From assembly GCA_041586615.1 (NCBI GenBank), contig JBFGZS010000029.1:1-54377 (forward strand): a DNA stretch of 54,377 nt, written 5' to 3'. This stretch comes from Motiliproteus sp041586615 (GTDB taxonomy: Bacteria; Pseudomonadota; Gammaproteobacteria; Pseudomonadales; Balneatricaceae). A program made the position numbers and the translations under genes. Positions 54,295-54,377 of the stretch are shown here, in pieces (position 1 is the stretch's first letter; each line of letters begins with the position of its first letter). Below the pieces are notes generated by a model, which was not told the DNA's origin, ran no database searches, and worked only from the letters and a program-made list of their open reading frames with translations.

Positions 54295-54377
54295 ATGAAA
54301 TACTCTGATCTGCGCGATTTTATCGAATCTCTGGAGGCTCAGGGTGAGCTGAAGCGGATTTCTGTGGAAGTTGACCC
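54295..54377 (+). CDS. ubiD: UbiD-family decarboxylase, N-terminal fragment (runs off window)
   Basis: The first 27 codons, MKYSDLRDFIESLEAQGELK then RISVEVD, match the start of UbiD (3-octaprenyl-4-hydroxybenzoate decarboxylase, ubiquinone biosynthesis). TAGGAA lies 5-6 nt before the ATG at 54295. Its position after rho is conserved. The rest lies outside the window, so identity rests on the N-terminus and context. Confidence 0.85.
   Translation, partial: MKYSDLRDFIESLEAQGELKRISVEVD

Overview
This window comes from a Gammaproteobacterium, most likely a Pseudomonadales/Oceanospirillales-type organism. Base composition is moderately GC-rich by eye. Several blocks follow gene orders known from Pseudomonas: smpB, ratA, ratB, bamE, fur, recN, grpE, dnaK, dnaJ, dapB, carA, carB, greA; rpiA next to ilvA; and trxA, rho, ubiD. 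The tmRNA tag reads ANDENYALAA, which is a common gammaproteobacterial form. No phage, plasmid, insertion sequence, CRISPR array or toxin cluster was found. The window is mainly housekeeping sequence with a few accessory inserts.

Region 1 (1-9.6 kb) is an amino-acid catabolism cluster. It holds a truncated putA (proline to glutamate), a 1600-residue NAD-glutamate dehydrogenase (glutamate to 2-oxoglutarate) and an Lrp-type regulator resembling PutR. The PutA N-terminus lacks the ribbon-helix-helix DNA-binding domain, which fits regulation by the separate Lrp-type protein. A stand-alone molybdopterin oxidoreductase follows, tail to tail with the regulator.

Region 2 (9.7-16.7 kb) looks accessory: a small SHOCT protein, a coiled-coil lipoprotein with 26-residue repeats, ureidoglycine aminohydrolase (allE) flanked by two 49-bp direct repeats, and a large poly-glycine lipoprotein.

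Region 3 (17-35 kb) is the conserved core. It carries trans-translation (ssrA, smpB), a sodium symporter, ratA/ratB, bamE, fur, recN with a LexA box, the grpE-dnaK-dnaJ chaperone genes with a sigma-32-like promoter before grpE, dapB, an inserted OmpA/TSP3 protein gene, then carAB and greA. The carA leader contains an attenuator-like terminator, and carA probably starts at TTG.

Region 4 (35-49 kb) has an orphan NarX/UhpB-type sensor kinase whose ATPase domain is interrupted by a (Gly-Glu)9 hexanucleotide repeat, an AsmA-like DUF748 protein, rpiA and ilvA, a Cpx-type envelope stress system (cpxA, cpxR, divergent cpxP-like gene with a CpxR box), an nnrS gene with an FNR/DNR-like site, and sodB.

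Region 5 (48.8-54.4 kb) holds a small Cys-containing exported protein, nudE, yrfG, hslR, hslO, trxA, rho and the start of ubiD.

No clearly new multi-gene system was found. The features most worth following are the repeat-interrupted kinase, the 49-bp repeats around allE with the adjacent hairpin-rich stretch, the carA leader, and the unusual number of short tandem duplications.
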